Positions 33,241-45,632 of a stretch of 64,000 nt of DNA are shown piece by piece; positions within the stretch are counted from its first letter, which is position 1; every line of letters starts with the position of its first letter. This DNA comes from Pomphorhynchus laevis (Eukaryota > Acanthocephala > Palaeacanthocephala > Echinorhynchida > Pomphorhynchidae), in NCBI GenBank assembly GCA_012934845.2, contig WNNJ02001602.1, positions 62,001-126,000 on the forward strand, given 5' to 3'. The notes below the pieces were generated by a model. It made no database searches, was not told where the DNA came from, and was given only the letters and a program-made list of their open reading frames with translations. A program made the position numbers and the translations under genes.

Positions 33241-35439
33241 TGGCGCCATGCTCGCTAGTATAAATAACGACCTAAGACGTTTGATCGTAAACATTAAGGT
33301 AAATGATCATAATATGAGAGCGTTGATTGACACCGGGAGTTCGACGAATTTTATAAATGCTTCAGTTGCAAAGAGGTTGAGATTGACTACACATTCATGT
33401 CACAATGCCATAACGATGGCCGCCACAGACAAATCGTCTACTGTTATGAAATATTGCCTTGCAAACGCGATGATTCAAGGACGAACGTATCATGACTTTA
33501 AGTTTCTATGCCTTCCATGCTTGTGTTGTAATGTCATTTTGCGACATTCCTTTCTATCCGGATTCAAAACCGTGACACTATCCCTCAGTTCTCATACTCC
33601 AAAGTTGACTCTAGTCGCATTAGATTCCATGAGGATAGAAGAGCCGAGTTTATTTAACACGCTCTCACCAGGTTGTCGCCCCATTGCTGTCAAATCAAGG
33701 AAGTACAGCCGCTTGCATTCCGATTTCATCGATCGTGAAGTTCAGAGATTATTGCGCGTAGGAATTATTCGTCACAAACAGTCACCCTGGCGAGCGCAAG
33801 TAGTGGTAGTTTCACATCCATCAGGGAAGCAAAGACTTGTGGTGGATTATTCGATGACAATTAAAAAGTTCACCGAACTAGATGCATATCCACTTCTCAG
33901 GATTGACCATACTATTGAACGTATCGCTACGTATACGTTCTTCAGCCGGATTGATTTGACGTCCGCGTATCACCAAGTGCCAATGCGAGAGTCAGAGAAG
34001 TGTTACACCGCCTTCGAAGCAATGAGCAAGCTTTTCGAATTTAACCGGGTTCCATTTGGATTAACAAATGCCCCGGCCGTCTTTTAGAGAATCATAGTTA
34101 ATATGATAGAAGCCGAATCGCTGAAGGGTACATTTGCATATTTGGATGATATTGTCGTATGCGGTACAGATAAAGGCGATCACGATGTAAACCTACGTCT
34201 ATTCAAAGATACTACTGTTAAGTATGGACTAACCTTGAACGAAAGTAAATGTAAGTACGGTCTCACGTCGATTTGTTTGCTCGGCTACCTGGTAACACAC
34301 AATAACATACGACCCGACCCTGATAGAACAAAAGCTATTACAACCACGGAACAGCCTAGGAATGTTACAGACCTTAGAAGGATTCTCGGCATGTGTGCCC
34401 ATTATTCCAGGTGGATATCAAACTTTTCAGAGAAAATCCACCCTCTTCTAGACGCACGAATTCCCCCTAACTACAAATGCAGCAAATGCATTCAACTCAA
34501 TCAAACAAGAGATCGCGGAAGCTGTCCTAAAAGTATTTGACGATTCGAAAATGATCATTGTCAAGACGGATGCATCAAAGAATGCCATTGCAGGAGTACT
34601 CTCTCAAGATGGGCAGCCGCTTGCTTTCTTTTCGAAAACATTACAAGGGGCTACCAAGACATATTCATCAGTTGAAAAAGAGGCCCTTGCGATCGTTGAA
34701 TGCCTCAAATATTGGCGACATTATTTGCTGGGTCGAAAATTTCAACTGATTACAGACCAAGCGAGTGTTTCGTTCATATTCAACGACCGACACAAAAGCA
34801 CTATAAAGAATGAGAAACTTGTAAGATGGCGCATTGAGTTGGCCCCGTATCAATATGAAATTTTCTATAGGCCGGGGAAAGACAATACAGTCGTTGATGC
34901 ATTGTCCCGACAATATTGTGGATTGACCAGCAACAATGTGTTGACCCATACTAAGTTTCTGCACCAATCATTATGTCATCCGGGAGTGACAAGGTTGTAC
35001 CACTTTATCCGTAGTCGGAATATTCCATGTTCTGTCGAGGACATCAAAAACATCGTCAAAAATTGTGGCGTTTGCTCTCGGCTTAAACCAAGATTCTTTA
35101 AGCCAAACGATCACGCCTTGATAAAAGCATGCCAACCATTCGAGCGCTTATCACTAGATTTCAAAGGACCGATTCCATCATCAACACGCAACCGTTATAT
35201 CTTGGTCGTAATCGACGAGTTCTCGAGGTTTCCATTCACCTTTCCATGTTCTAACATGACGACATCAACAGTCATCGCATGTCTTGAGAAATTATTCTTC
35301 ATGATTGGAATGCCCGCGATGATTCACTCCGATCGTGGCCCAGCATTTGTTGCGAGAGAGTTCAGCGATTATTTAAATCGATTAGGAATATCATCAAGTC
35401 GAAGCTGTCCATACAATACCCTTTCCGAGCATTAGCACA

Positions 35440-35664
35440 GTACTCTTTCCGATCATTATCCAGTTTATGCCGGTGTCCCGCAAGGGTCTGTATTGGGTCC
35501 TCTTCTGTTTTGCATTTTCATCTCCTAATAATATAGAAATAATTTTTTATTATTATTGAGTTAGTATTAAACAACCAAATGCTGTAAACCAACAGAAAAA
35601 GAAGGAAAGTAACCACCAAATACTGCTGTGAAAACAAATCAGATTAAGATGTTAGATTTCCAAC
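35440..35664 (+). pseudogene. LINE RT scrap and AT-rich spacer
   Basis: A short piece reads AGVPQGSVLGPLLFCIFIS, the palm turn of a CR1-like RT, then stops. The rest to 35664 is unassigned. Confidence 0.6.
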
Positions 35665-35885
35665 CAGGGTAATTAACGGGTGGAATGCACTAAAGTGCCT
35701 TGATATCTCTAGTAGTATATCTAGTGATGCTATCAATAAAGCCATCGAAACCGAGATTAGGAATTTGCGACTACTATTTGTTTAAATATTTTTGTTGATG
35801 TTTTTTATTTTTTATTTTATCATGTTTTGTAAGCGACACGGTCTTGTAGCTCATTTGCTTCTGTTTGTTATAATAATGAGAAAAT
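35665..35885 (+). mobile_element. C LINE 3' end fragment
   Basis: Nearly the same as 42990-43310: last RT codons (NGWNALKCLDISSSISSDAIN), then a T-rich 3' UTR ending in GTAAGCGACACGGTCTTGTA and GCTCATTTGCTTCTGTTTG. 5'-truncated. Its 3' end faces the 3' end of the reversed RLE LINE G1. Confidence 0.85.
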
Positions 35886-35889
35886 ATTT

Positions 35890-38500
35890 ATTAAATAGAT
35901 TTACATTTGGAATTCCCGCAAATGGGCTTTAACACAAAACGTATTATATATACAATATATTATGATAGGTTAAATTAGTTGAAGGTTACAATATTAAGAT
36001 TGTAGTTAATTGTTAATGAATTTGTCTGACCGAAGACCGACGTAATGCTAAGGACGAGCATCTTGCGAGGGCGAAAGAAACGTCTGCTCGCAGTGAAGTT
36101 ACACACTCGCTGTATGTCGATCCATGCTTTCGGGCTTGCTTGCTTGCGATGATCGTCAACATATTTTTGGCAGATGGGCCTATGCTTTCTACAGTAGAGA
36201 AAGTGAGAGGAATTAATCCAGCGCATTCGAGTTTTGTAACTCTCTCTAAGTACTTACTCCGTTTCCTGTTTTCATGATAGGTATGTGAACTCTGCATATT
36301 CAAAGCGTAAGACTGATCAAGTGGATTGAAAACACAGACGTCCAAGAAGGACCGCTCCGTCGAATCGCCAAAAAGACCGTTGCATACTAAATCGAGCCTA
36401 GCAGATCTATCCTTTGTGGTAGAATCATTCTCAAAAATCATCCCTTCAGGAACTGGTGTAAGACATGGTTCGGTTAATACGTTATAGCATACATCCTTTA
36501 GAGCTGAACCAATTACATCGCGTATAATATTATGTCGAATGATGGGGATTCCTCCTATTTTACACGATTGGGCGTGAGAGATATTGAGTTTTTCGCCACA
36601 AGTGCATTTGTCGGGAATATAGTTTGGACTCCATCCGAAGCGTGTTGCAAGTGCGTCTTGGAATTGCTGTCTTGATAGGACGCGTTTATAGTAGATGGAA
36701 GGAAAACTGCTTAACCGCAGTGAATATCCGGGAGCATCGGCGATGTGTTTGAGTAAATTCTGCTGTGTCAAATTTAAGCTGCTTATAGCGTGTGTGCTTG
36801 CACTTTTTGTGCTACTTTTTTCTATTGTTTAATTTTGCAGGATATGTGTTGCTGTTCATCATCCCATAGAGCTGCTTCAACATTAAAGAAGGGGACACAC
36901 ATACGTTTGGAGTTTTCATATTCTGTTATTGTATTTACACTAGGTTTCATTATGCCAAGTCCACCTAGTTCAATCGGTAGTTGCAGATTGATTCCCACTG
37001 TTGATTAAGATTGATCTTACCAGTTATAGCAGGTACAAGATTATTAAAAAGTGCAGTGTCCAGTCGGAAGAGCCATACTGGGTTTAATAAACAGGTGCGT
37101 TTTAGGTGCGTCCATCGGAATTGTAGGCCTTTAGTAAGCATTGTAAAAGCGACTTGACTGTCTATCAAGGCCAATTCTCTCAGTGTTTCGATTTGAACAA
37201 CCAACTTTTCAGTCATTTTCTCAACGTTTTCCATTATGTAGTCTGATTCTCCTATAAAACTGACTAGTAGCTTAACACCACGAGTTGACACTTGTACTCC
37301 TCTTTGTTTGAAACATTCGCCTTCCCTGAATAAAGATCCCTGATGTATTAAGATGGTACATTTTAAAGGATTTAAATGGAATCAGTATCTTGCACTTATA
37401 TCGTAGATATAGTCCCACAGCGATAACAAATCTTCATAGCGCCCTACGCATACTCCGTCGACTGCGTACCACCGATGAACAATACCAGGAAATCTAGTTC
37501 TGAGGTCTTGAATTAGCGGCAGTGAATCAGCTGCGTATGTACGCATTGCAAGGGGATCACCTTGGATGAACCCTTCCTCAGAGATAATTATATCTTTGTG
37601 TACAGATAATGTAGAAGGAGAGGAATAACAATTTGCAAGGATTGTCGACAGACTTGGGCATACTTTGATCATATTCTCGAGTTCGATTGATCTGTTGATG
37701 CCTTTTAATGCGTTTTCAGCGTCCAGCATTAAAATACAGTGTTCATCAGATCTCTCATATTCATTTCGTATAGAGTGTATTCCGAACTCAGTGCCGCAGC
37801 GTTGACCTGCACATAGCTGTGTTTTGCCTGAAAATGTTATTACTTGCTTGCGTATACGGCTTGAAATTATTTTACCGACGATGCGACGAAGGACTTGCCT
37901 AATTCTAATAGGTCGAACTCCCGGACACTTATCTAGGGGTATTAATCTGCATACCTTTATGTTTCGAGTTGGACATCATCTATTATGCCAATAGCAATGC
38001 GAATTGCAAATTCCGCTACCTGATCTGCAAGATTTCTGGATTCAGGTTCGTCTTGAGTCAGCATTGACCTCTAATGATTTGCATCCAGTCCGGAAGGACC
38101 TGCACATCCGTTGGTTCGTTTAGAGGCTCTTTGAACATCATCTGCGTTAATGTTCCGAAAAATTACATCGCTAAACTGAGGACATCCATCAATATCTGAA
38201 TGAAGAAGACATTTAACGTCTAATAGGGATGGTTTCGGATGCAGACTTTTTAGCTTCTTAAATACCGTTATATCCTGACATTTATCAGATAACTGCAATA
38301 TCCTTGAATTCTCCCAGCCACTACTGAGTAGACGCATCGCCGCTTTAAATTTTCCGTTATGTGTTAGTTTTATGATATTCTGCAAAATTTTATCTGTTCC
38401 TATCTGAGTCCGTCGTTGGCAGGGGCTGTCATTTTGTTGAAGAAAACGTGCTTCGATAAGAAGTGCTTTTATATCGCCATCTTTCCACATCATTATCCTT
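35890..38500 (-). mobile_element. RLE LINE G1 (broken)
   Basis: Reverse reading has an N-terminal region (38493-38071, ending TNGCAGPSGLDANH) and an RT part (37729-37382) with DAENALKGINR, EEGFIQGDPLAM and YAVDG where YADD is expected. Then comes a thumb region (37291-36965) and the endonuclease part (36771-36013) with CTCGEKLNISHAQSC, IIRHNIIRD, ARLDLVCNGLFG and SFLDVCVFN. The order RT then zinc-knuckle/RHN/D...D nuclease defines RLE-type LINEs (R2, NeSL and Dada are known groups); the exact clade cannot be set by eye. Frameshifts and the catalytic change make it inactive. It ends in the family terminus at 35911-35928. Confidence 0.8.
36013..36771 (-). pseudogene. G1 restriction-like endonuclease domain
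   Basis: The 252-codon open frame covers the C-terminal nuclease. A zinc knuckle CX1CX7HX4C (residues about 57-72) is followed by RHN, Arg-Asp (ARLDL) and a second Asp (LDVCVFN). A conserved tail follows (ALARCSSLALRRSS). All motif residues are present in this part. Confidence 0.75.
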
Positions 38501-38890
38501 CCTTCAAGGGTTTTTCTCAGGACACTTACCTTGCGGGATTAAATTCTCCGAAGAATCAGTTATGGCAAAATCGTCATTATTTTTAATGAGATGTTTGCCT
38601 TAGCCATGTTGTTGTTGAAAATAACAAGCTGAGACGTCATTAATTCGATAAATGTCCTTGTGAGGTTGCATTTAGGTAAGTAGAATAAATTCGGTCTTCA
38701 GTGTATTACTTCGTAGTAAATGGCATTTATTCTTACTGATAATTCATCGAGTTGTAACAAATTTGAGTTTAGCGTGGATACGGTGTTTCTGGCTGTATTA
38801 ATTGCTAAATTGCTCGCAGAATCAATTGTTGGATAGCTTGCAGTAACAGTTGTTGGGATAATTTCGGCTTCGTTAAAATCACAAGATGTT
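38501..38890. other. Unassigned stretch between G1 and Gypsy 2 tail
   Basis: Could hold the G1 5' region or decayed Gypsy sequence. I see no clear motif. Confidence 0.35.
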
Positions 38891-39299
38891 GTTTGATTGC
38901 GACAATTCGGGGCCTGACAGTTGACACAGGCCCCGAATTGGCTCCTTACGCTGATGATTACACACCGTTTCCAGATATATCTAACGAGTCAAACTCAGAG
39001 ACAACATACACACGGACTACGGAACTAACTAAAGCGACCAATTACAATGTATCAGGAGACAACACCCAAAGCGAGCCACAGATTGATCAAAACCAGACGA
39101 AAGTGGAAGCGGACAAGATAGTGAGTGAACCAAAACATTCTGATGACTATCAACAAACAATGGTCAGCGAAACGGTTAGAAATCAACAACGTCTACGGGT
39201 CTGGCGTAGCCAACGCTTGCGTAAAATGCCAAGCCGTTTCAACGATTACATAGTGGATGAAGATGATATGACATTATAACTATAAATTTTTGTTTGTTC

Positions 39300-39774
39300 T
39301 AGATTGTCAAATAAAACCATCTTTTGGTTTACGTCAATAGGTATGACGTTTACTTCGTTTAATCGAAGTGACTCTATTTCTAATAACCTTGTATGAAGAG
39401 AAAGATCTAATACCCCGTTTGAAATCTAGGAAGGCGCGATTTCGTTTAACTAGAAGAGATCGTAGGGACGCATCCACCCATACAGGGTGCTTCAGTCTTT
39501 TTCGAATAGAGCATACAGGTGTATGTGCCAATAATATTGAGAGTAAAGTATTTTTGGCAATAATATTAAAAATAAACTTAAAATCATTAGCGGAAAATTT
39601 TTATGGATGGATAAGTATTAGAATAAGATACTATATAATCAAATTTCAAAAAAGAAAATATGTCATTAGCACGTGTTTGATTCCAGTACTATGTTGGGTC
39701 TAGGAACATAACCGAAATCTGATAACATTACAGTTCCTCTTGATTACCTCTATTTGTATTAAGTAATATTATTG
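39300..39774 (-). pseudogene. CR1-like EN-RT linker scrap and F-like 5' end
   Basis: The reverse frame 39531-39334 reads HPVWVDASLRSLLVKRNRA and KVIRNRVTSIKRSK, the linker between endonuclease and RT in CR1-like LINEs. At 39700-39765 about 60 bases resemble the F LINE 5' end at 22.50-22.56 kb. Both are fragments. Confidence 0.5.
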
Positions 39775-41850
39775 CATTAAGTAAGAATCCGGGTGCGCGT
39801 CCAATTGGAATAGGTGATGTCTCAAGACGTATCGTATCGAAAGTCATACTTGATGTTGCACGGCCACAGCTACAACAGATATGCGGTAAAACACAGTTTT
39901 GTGCTGGTCAGCGCGCAGGTACTGAATGTGTAGTCCATGCCTTACGTGATTTGTTATCGAGTAAACCAAATTCGGTGGTCTTGACTATTGATGCAGATAA
40001 TGCATTTAATCGAATCAACAGGAAAACTGCCCTGGCCAACATGCCACAAATATGCCCAGCGCTATCGAATGTTCTGTCAAACCTTTATAGAAACCCGACG
40101 TCATTGACAATTGGGAATAAAATCATACTATCCCAAGAAGGATTTACACAGGGAGATGTTTTATCGATGTCTGCTTATGCTGCAGCTACACTTCCTATGA
40201 TACAAAAGATATCTGCGGAGTATCCTGATGTGCTCCAATGCTGGTATGCTGATGACGGCAATATGGTCGGTGATCCTGATACAGTGAAGATGGCGTTTGA
40301 ACTGCTACGAAAAATTGGACCGTCATATGGTTTCTTCGTTAATCCGGCGAAATGTCGACTATACGGAAAATGGATGTATAGCTGAAACGCTCTACGCTTT
40401 ATTTGATGACCTTCAAATTTCTGTTGACATGGATGGCGTGTCTATATTGGGGTCTCCTATTGGAAAGGATGACTTTGTAAAAGAGCATATTCAATCTGAT
40501 GTACGTTCGTTGATCGAGACAGTTACTCGTCTCACACAAATCGGTCGTTCAGAGCTACAGATCGCTTTCGTTGCTCTCATAAGATCTCTTCAACAAAAAT
40601 GGATGCATATGCAACAATCATGTCATTGCTCGATTGAGTGGTTTGAGGCGCTGGCACAATCGATAAGATCGATTATAACTGAATTACTTGGAATTGACAT
40701 TGAAACAAATGAAGTTCTATGGAGGGTGTTTAACATGACTTTGAGAGATGGTGGTATCGGCGTTAAAGACCCTATGCGTTCAGTAGACCAAGAATATAAC
40801 GCTTCACGTATGGTGTGCGAGCCATGTTTAGGAGACGTTACGGGGCTAGATCTAATAAATAATCAAAACAGATTATGTAAAGAAATTCGTGCTAACCGTT
40901 TAAAAGCGGAAAGGATGAATCGCAATGACATTATAAATCAGGTCGACCCTACTCTCAAGAATGCCATCGAGCATGCATCAGTATCTGGATCATCTTCGTG
41001 GTTGTCAACATACCCAACAAACAGTTATTCTTCCAGAATAAGTAATACAGTCTTTCAAGATGCACTAGCCACCAGATACGGATTTCTCCATCCCTCATCA
41101 CCGAAATACTGCCAATGTAAAGAACAAAACTCGATATCACACACTTTCTCGTGCCCTTTAGGCGGCTTGCCATCAATGATACACGATGCCGTCCGTGATT
41201 TTCTAGCGAATAGATTATCCGAATGTTGTCGTAACGTAGCAATCGAGCCAAAACTATCCCCTCTGCATGATGAAATATGCTTCCAAAATCACGGTACAAC
41301 TATTGATCGTGAAGCGAGACTTGACATATCAAGTTCCGGAATCTTTGGAAACAGAACGGAGTGTACTTTCCTTGATATCTGCGTGTTCAACGCATACGCT
41401 CCCTAACTCCAGTAAGAGTATCAGACCATGCTTCGAATATCATGAACTAAGGAAGAAAATGAAGTATCTTGAGAGAGTAAATAGCATAGAGCATGCGTCA
41501 TTTATTCCCGTAGTATTTTCGATGCTCGGTGGTGCGGGTACGGAAGCGGCAATCCTGTTAAAGAGAATCGCGGGCTCCCTGGCAAGGAGTCACAACAGCT
41601 CATACAACGATGAAATAAGCAGATTACGTAGTGGCATCAACGTTATCCTTGCAAAGATGACTTCTCGATGTGTCCGTGGAGCTCAATCAGCGTCCTCGAT
41701 CAGCGTCCATAAATCGTCCTCAAAGGGATTTATGTTTAATCAATGAAGAATAATTTAGTGACTTTTTGAATATTAAAACTGGCTTGGTGAGGTTTTTTCT
41801 TTAAAATTGTAAATTAAGGCCCATTTGCGGGAACCTATATTAATGTAATA
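39775..41850 (+). mobile_element. RLE LINE G2 (broken)
   Basis: Forward copy starting inside RT (RPIGIGDVSRRIVSKVI). It has CGKTQFCAGQRAGTECVVHAL, TIDADNAFNRINR, EGFTQGDVLSM and an intact CWYADDGN. The frame shifts near 40.35 kb into a 369-codon frame (40297-41406) with the thumb, SGSSSWLSTYP, knuckle CQCKEQNSISHTFSC, ARLDISSSGIFG and CTFLDICVFN. A second shift leads to the tail frame (to 41746). The nuclease RHN is changed to IHD, so DNA cleavage is probably lost. The 3' terminus GGCCCATTTGCGGGAACC lies at 41818-41835. Confidence 0.85.
40297..41406 (+). pseudogene. G2 RT thumb and RLE domain
   Basis: The 369-codon frame runs from the RT thumb through the linker to the nuclease. The zinc knuckle and the Arg-Asp and LDV acidic motifs are intact, but RHN reads MIHDAVRD. 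The N-terminal RT half is in another frame ending at 40385, and the last 110 residues continue in a third frame. So three frames cover one ancestral protein. Confidence 0.8.
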
Positions 41851-41887
41851 ATATTAATAATAATAAAAAAATATTATTAATAGTCAA

Positions 41888-43310
41888 AAACATATCCTCT
41901 GATTTGGAAAGCAATGGTAAACTCACTGACTCACAACACGGATTCAGACCAAATAGATCAACAATAAGTAATCTTTTGGTTTCTTCAAACGCATGGCAGT
42001 CTTCATTAGATGAATGAGTTCAATCTGATGTACTTCTTGTAGATTGCTCTCATGCTTTTGATTCAGTTCCGCATGATCGACTCATTCACAAATTGAGGTC
42101 ACTTAATGTTTGTCCTATGTATGTCGCCTGGATTGCAAATTACTTAAGTTCACGCTCTTTCAAAGTACGTGCAGGTGCAGATATGTCCACCTCATTCGCT
42201 ATTCATTCTAGCGTTTCACAGAGTGATGTTATCTCCCCACTTCGTTTTATTGTCTATATCAATGATCTCCCATCTGTCATTCGTTCTGATGTCGTTATGT
42301 ATGCTGATGATGTTAAGATATGGTGGCCTATTAGAGACGGAAGGGACATTAAGATCCTTCAAGATGATCTGACATGTCTAGAAAAATGGTCAGCGGAATA
42401 TGGTTTGAGGGTATACCCCTCTAAATGTGCGCATATGTTCATTGGTTATTCACTAAACTCATCCTATCAGATAGGTTCGATTCAGATAGGCCGAGTAGGT
42501 GAATTCAAAGATCTTGGTGTGATGATGACCAGTAGCTTAAAAACTAATGTCCACACTAGATATATTTGTAATCGAGGCTATCGTATTTTATGGATGTTTT
42601 TCAAGTCTTTTGATCGGATAAGTCCATCAATGTTCAAGCGACTATTTTGCTCTTATATTCTTCCCATCCTTGAATACGGTTTACCTGTAACTTATCCACA
42701 GACTTTAAGGGAATCCCGTGACATTGAGAACTTGTTACGTAAAGGGTCACGAATGATTCCGAATTTCTCCAATTTGAGATATGCTGAACGTTTGACATCT
42801 CTACGTGTCGGCACATTGAAATATCGCAGATCGGCCATTGATTTATCAACTGCAGTCAAAATTGTTTTCGATGGCTTTGGCGGTCTTTCTAGCTTATTAT
42901 CCGTGAATGATAGACGAGAAACTCGTGGGCATGTGTGTAAATTAATAAAGCCAACTACAAGTATTCCTGTTCACCATCGATTTGCAACCAGGGTAATTAA
43001 CGGGTGGAATGCACTAAAGTGCCTTGATGTCTCTAGTAGTATATCTAGTGATGCTATCAAGAAAGCCATCGAAGCTGAAAGAAGGAATTTGCAACTACTA
43101 TTTGATTGAATTTTTTTGTTGATGTTTTTTATTTTATTTTATCATTTTAATTTTTATTTTATTGTAGTATTTAATTATTTATTTAATTTTTATTTTTTTG
43201 TTGATGTTTTTTTATTTTATTTTATCAATTTAATTTTTATTTTATTGTATTGTAAGCGACACGGTCTTGTAGCTCATTTGCTTCTGTTTGCTATATTTTT
43301 TTGTTATTTT
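41888..43310 (+). mobile_element. C LINE (CR1-like), 5'-truncated
   Basis: Starts within RT (LTDSQHGFRPNRSTISNLL) directly after the G2 tail and runs to the family 3' end (GTCTTGTAGCTCATTTGCTT at about 43265-43290). The 3' UTR has a tandem duplication of a T-rich unit beginning TTTTTTGTTGATG (43105 and 43192). Confidence 0.85.
42093..43109 (+). pseudogene. C LINE RT, C-terminal two thirds
   Basis: An open frame of 338 codons. It has the palm turn degraded to VSQSDVISPLRF (normally VPQGSVLGPLLF), the catalytic box intact in VVMYADDVKIWW, DLGVMMTSSLK, and the C-terminal domain IENLLRKGSRM, ETRGHVCKL and NGWNALKCLDV. One stop lies upstream, in the fingers (DEWVQ-like, at about 42016). The altered turn and truncation make it inactive. 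Confidence 0.8.
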
Positions 43311-43339
43311 TTTAAATGCACAAGTTTTTTTATAAAACA

Positions 43340-44250
43340 AAAATAATACAATTAAAATTTACAATCAAAAAGTTACCCGCAAATGGGCCCTAATATAATC
43401 ATTAAATTTAAGACTCTTCATTAAAATCTCAGCCATCCGTAGCGGATCCACGACTAATTATCCCCGAATGGATTTGCTGTCCGTGCTCGAACCGGTGAAA
43501 TGCAGAGCGGGGGCTGCGAAGACACATAGAAGTTGATCGCGCAAGGGAGAAACTTATCCTTCGTCGGATAAGTGCGATACACGTCGCATAGTCTATTTCG
43601 CGCTTATTGGCCAACATCCTGGCTAATGCCTTCAGAATGCAATCTCCGGTCTTTCCAACGCCTCCAGAAGATGAAAACACTATCGGTGTGAATTGGGCCC
43701 TCTCCACAGTTACAATACGTTCAAGGTAACGGGCGTTTTCGCGCGACTTGTGATAGTTGTGGACTGATAAAGGTGATCTCTCAGAATAAGAAGCAGCATA
43801 ACAAGTGAATACAGCGACGTCCATAAAGACGCGCTCGCTTCGTCTTCCGAACAGACCCGTGCACACGACATCAAGTCTCGCTCCACTATCATGTGAAGTT
43901 GTAGCTGACTCGAACTGAATGGAGGGATCTATAAGACTCAGCACGGGCTCAATTGCGACACACGGAGTGACTTCAGTCAAAAGGTTGGCAAGTGTGTCAC
44001 GTATTAGGTTATGCCTTATGATTGTGAGTGCGCCTCTACCCCACGAGAGCGAGTGAACTGTGCTATTCTTAGTACCACAACTACAATGTGCAGGTGCATC
44101 CGTAGGTTTTAGTCCATATCGACCATTCACAGCGTCCCTAAACTCGTGTGGGGATAAACGGAACCCGTATGCTTTGATTTGTTTTGTTGTCAACCAATTC
44201 GACGCTCCTTTCTCCAAAGCAAATTATAGAGATGAACATGTGGTTGCATC
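43340..44250 (-). mobile_element. RLE LINE G3, 3' fragment
   Basis: Reverse 5'-truncated copy. A 262-codon frame (44217-43429) is the nuclease: CSCGTKNSTVHSLSW (the last knuckle Cys changed to Trp), IIRHNLIRD, ARLDVVCTGLFGRR, VFMDVAVF, then FSSSGGVGKTGD. The family terminus lies at 43375-43390. Its 3' end faces the 3' end of LINE C. Confidence 0.85.
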
Positions 44251-44284
44251 ACTGACTTGAATTATTTGATCGCGGCGTCATTTT

Positions 44285-45486
44285 TTTGTTATAATAATTA
44301 TTATTATTACAGGTCATAGCTTGACAATGAGCCATGACACCTCTTACAATGACGAAATCAATAAAATGCGAAGCTAAATGGGAATAATAATGGCTAAGAT
44401 GATTTCTCGGTGTGTCCGCGGTGCGCGATCAGCTATCCACCGCCCCTGTAATTGACAATAATTAAAAAATTTTACGGGCCCATTTGCGGGAACCCTTTGT
44501 CTATGTATAATAAATTATTATTAAAAAAATTACAGGTCATAACCATAAGGCTGTTTTGACCGTTCACGAAAAAAACAAATTAATACAAGAAAAAAAAATC
44601 AAAAAAATCATTCAGAATATATATCAGAACCATGGGTACTGCAGCAACCACCATTCGTTCTCATTTCGAATCCAGTTCTTTATATTGGATTTAAATTCAT
44701 TGATTGTATGCACCGCAACGACATCAACTGGAAGACGATTCCAAACATTCACCGCTCGATGAGACAGTCGGAAATGACGAGGGTATTTTCCGTGCTCATG
44801 TACTACTAGTACTTTCGAGTGCCCTCTACGTCCATCCCGTTCATTGAGTTCAACTCTATTTGCTGGAAAATTTTCATCTTTATTAACTAGTCGATACATA
44901 GCTAGAAGGTCGAAAAGAAGGAACCTTTCACGCACTGTCGGCATATTCAAACTTTTTATTCGTGCCTCATATGGAAGATATCGTACCTAAGGACATAATT
45001 TCGTAAACCGTCGAAGTATGCGCTCTAATTGATCAAGTTCTGTACGCGTACACGGAAAGACTACTGGCGACACATATTCTAATATCGGTCTTATAAGAGC
45101 ATTATATAAACGCACAACACAAACGGGATATGGGTCTTTAAAGCAATTTTTGACAATATAGGTCATTCTTCTTGCTGCGTTACAAATCCTATCAGTGTTA
45201 GCACGTGTTTTCAGATTGTTTTGAACAATTATACCAAGATCCAGAACGGACTGCGTGGAAACAACAAACTCATTGCCAATAAAATATTCTTGACTCACAT
45301 TGCTATGACCTAATCTCACATGTGCACACTTTTTAATATTCAATACAATTCCAGTGTTTAAAGATCATCGATAAACAATGTTTAGTATATTTTGAAAGTC
45401 GTTTCGATCCTTGTTGGTTTTAATCAATTTTCATACCTTTACATCATCGGCAAAAGCTAAAACACTACAATCTTCAATTAAATCTT
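44285..45486 (-). mobile_element. E LINE, 3' half
   Basis: Reverse reading from 45486: LIEDCSVLAFADDVKV, then LNIKKCAHVRLGHS, the C-terminal domain frames 45343-44987 and 44950-44624 (LERILRRFTKLCP; RRGHSKVLVVHE; NVWNRLPVDVV), and the 3' UTR ending ACAGCCTTATGGTTATGAC then CTGTAAT(AAT)n. RLE LINE G4 is inserted at the start of the (AAT)n tail. The 5' half lies at 54674-56619. The reading joins in frame when the A2 nest between them is removed. Confidence 0.85.
44319..44528 (+). mobile_element. RLE LINE G4, short 3' copy in E tail
   Basis: A 210-bp 5'-truncated copy encoding the last residues of the G protein (SHDTSYNDEINKM, AKMISRCVRGARSA) and the terminus GGGCCCATTTGCGGGAACC (44476-44494) plus a short AT tail. 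A perfect 13-bp target duplication ATTACAGGTCATA flanks it (44306-44318 and 44529-44541). The target is the 3' end of the E LINE, opposite orientation. Confidence 0.9.
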
Positions 45487-45632
45487 AATAAGCTTAAAAA
45501 AAGTTTGAGATAAAATAACATACACAAATTACATTCCAGATTTCAGTTCCGCTCGCTTCGCTCGCGGAAAATCTTATCCACCAAGATTGTAAAACAATCA
45601 AACTACAATCTTCGACGACAACCAACGACAAC
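45487..45632 (+). mobile_element. A2 LINE 5' UTR, first part
   Basis: The start of the A2 element inserted in E. The E sequence ATTAAATCT is duplicated at the far end, 54675-54683, with one extra A here. The UTR is interrupted at 45632 by LINE B1 and resumes at 48671. Confidence 0.65.

Larger units (their letters stand above)
33248..39290 (+). mobile_element. Gypsy-type LTR retrotransposon 2 (broken, split)
   Basis: A second Gypsy of the same broad lineage as element 1. Parts in order: protease (RALIDTGSSTNF, 33.3 kb), RT (SPWRAQVVV, RLVVDYSMT, DLTSAYHQVPM, 33.8-34.4 kb), RNase H (IVKTDASKNAIAG, 34.55-34.9 kb), integrase (HQSLCHPGVTR, ERLSLDFKGPIPS, HSDRGPAFV, 34.95-35.43 kb) and a separate acidic C-terminal tail (38.89-39.28 kb). 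LINE pieces at 35.44-38.88 kb separate integrase from tail. No LTR pair or gag is recognised. It has several breaks and is older than element 1. Confidence 0.8.

Noticed and set aside
36790-37008. Cys-rich 72-codon forward ORF (CACTFCATFFYC)
   Set aside because: It lies antisense across the broken RLE LINE G1 linker, so it is a shadow frame.
39285-39345. Possible LTR of Gypsy 2 after its tail (AATAAA-like)
   Set aside because: No matching copy at the other end of the element, so an LTR cannot be claimed.
45541-45571. Palindrome-like CCGCTCGCTTCGCTCGCGG near the A2 start
   Set aside because: The actual stem is only about 5 bp; nothing supports a regulatory role.
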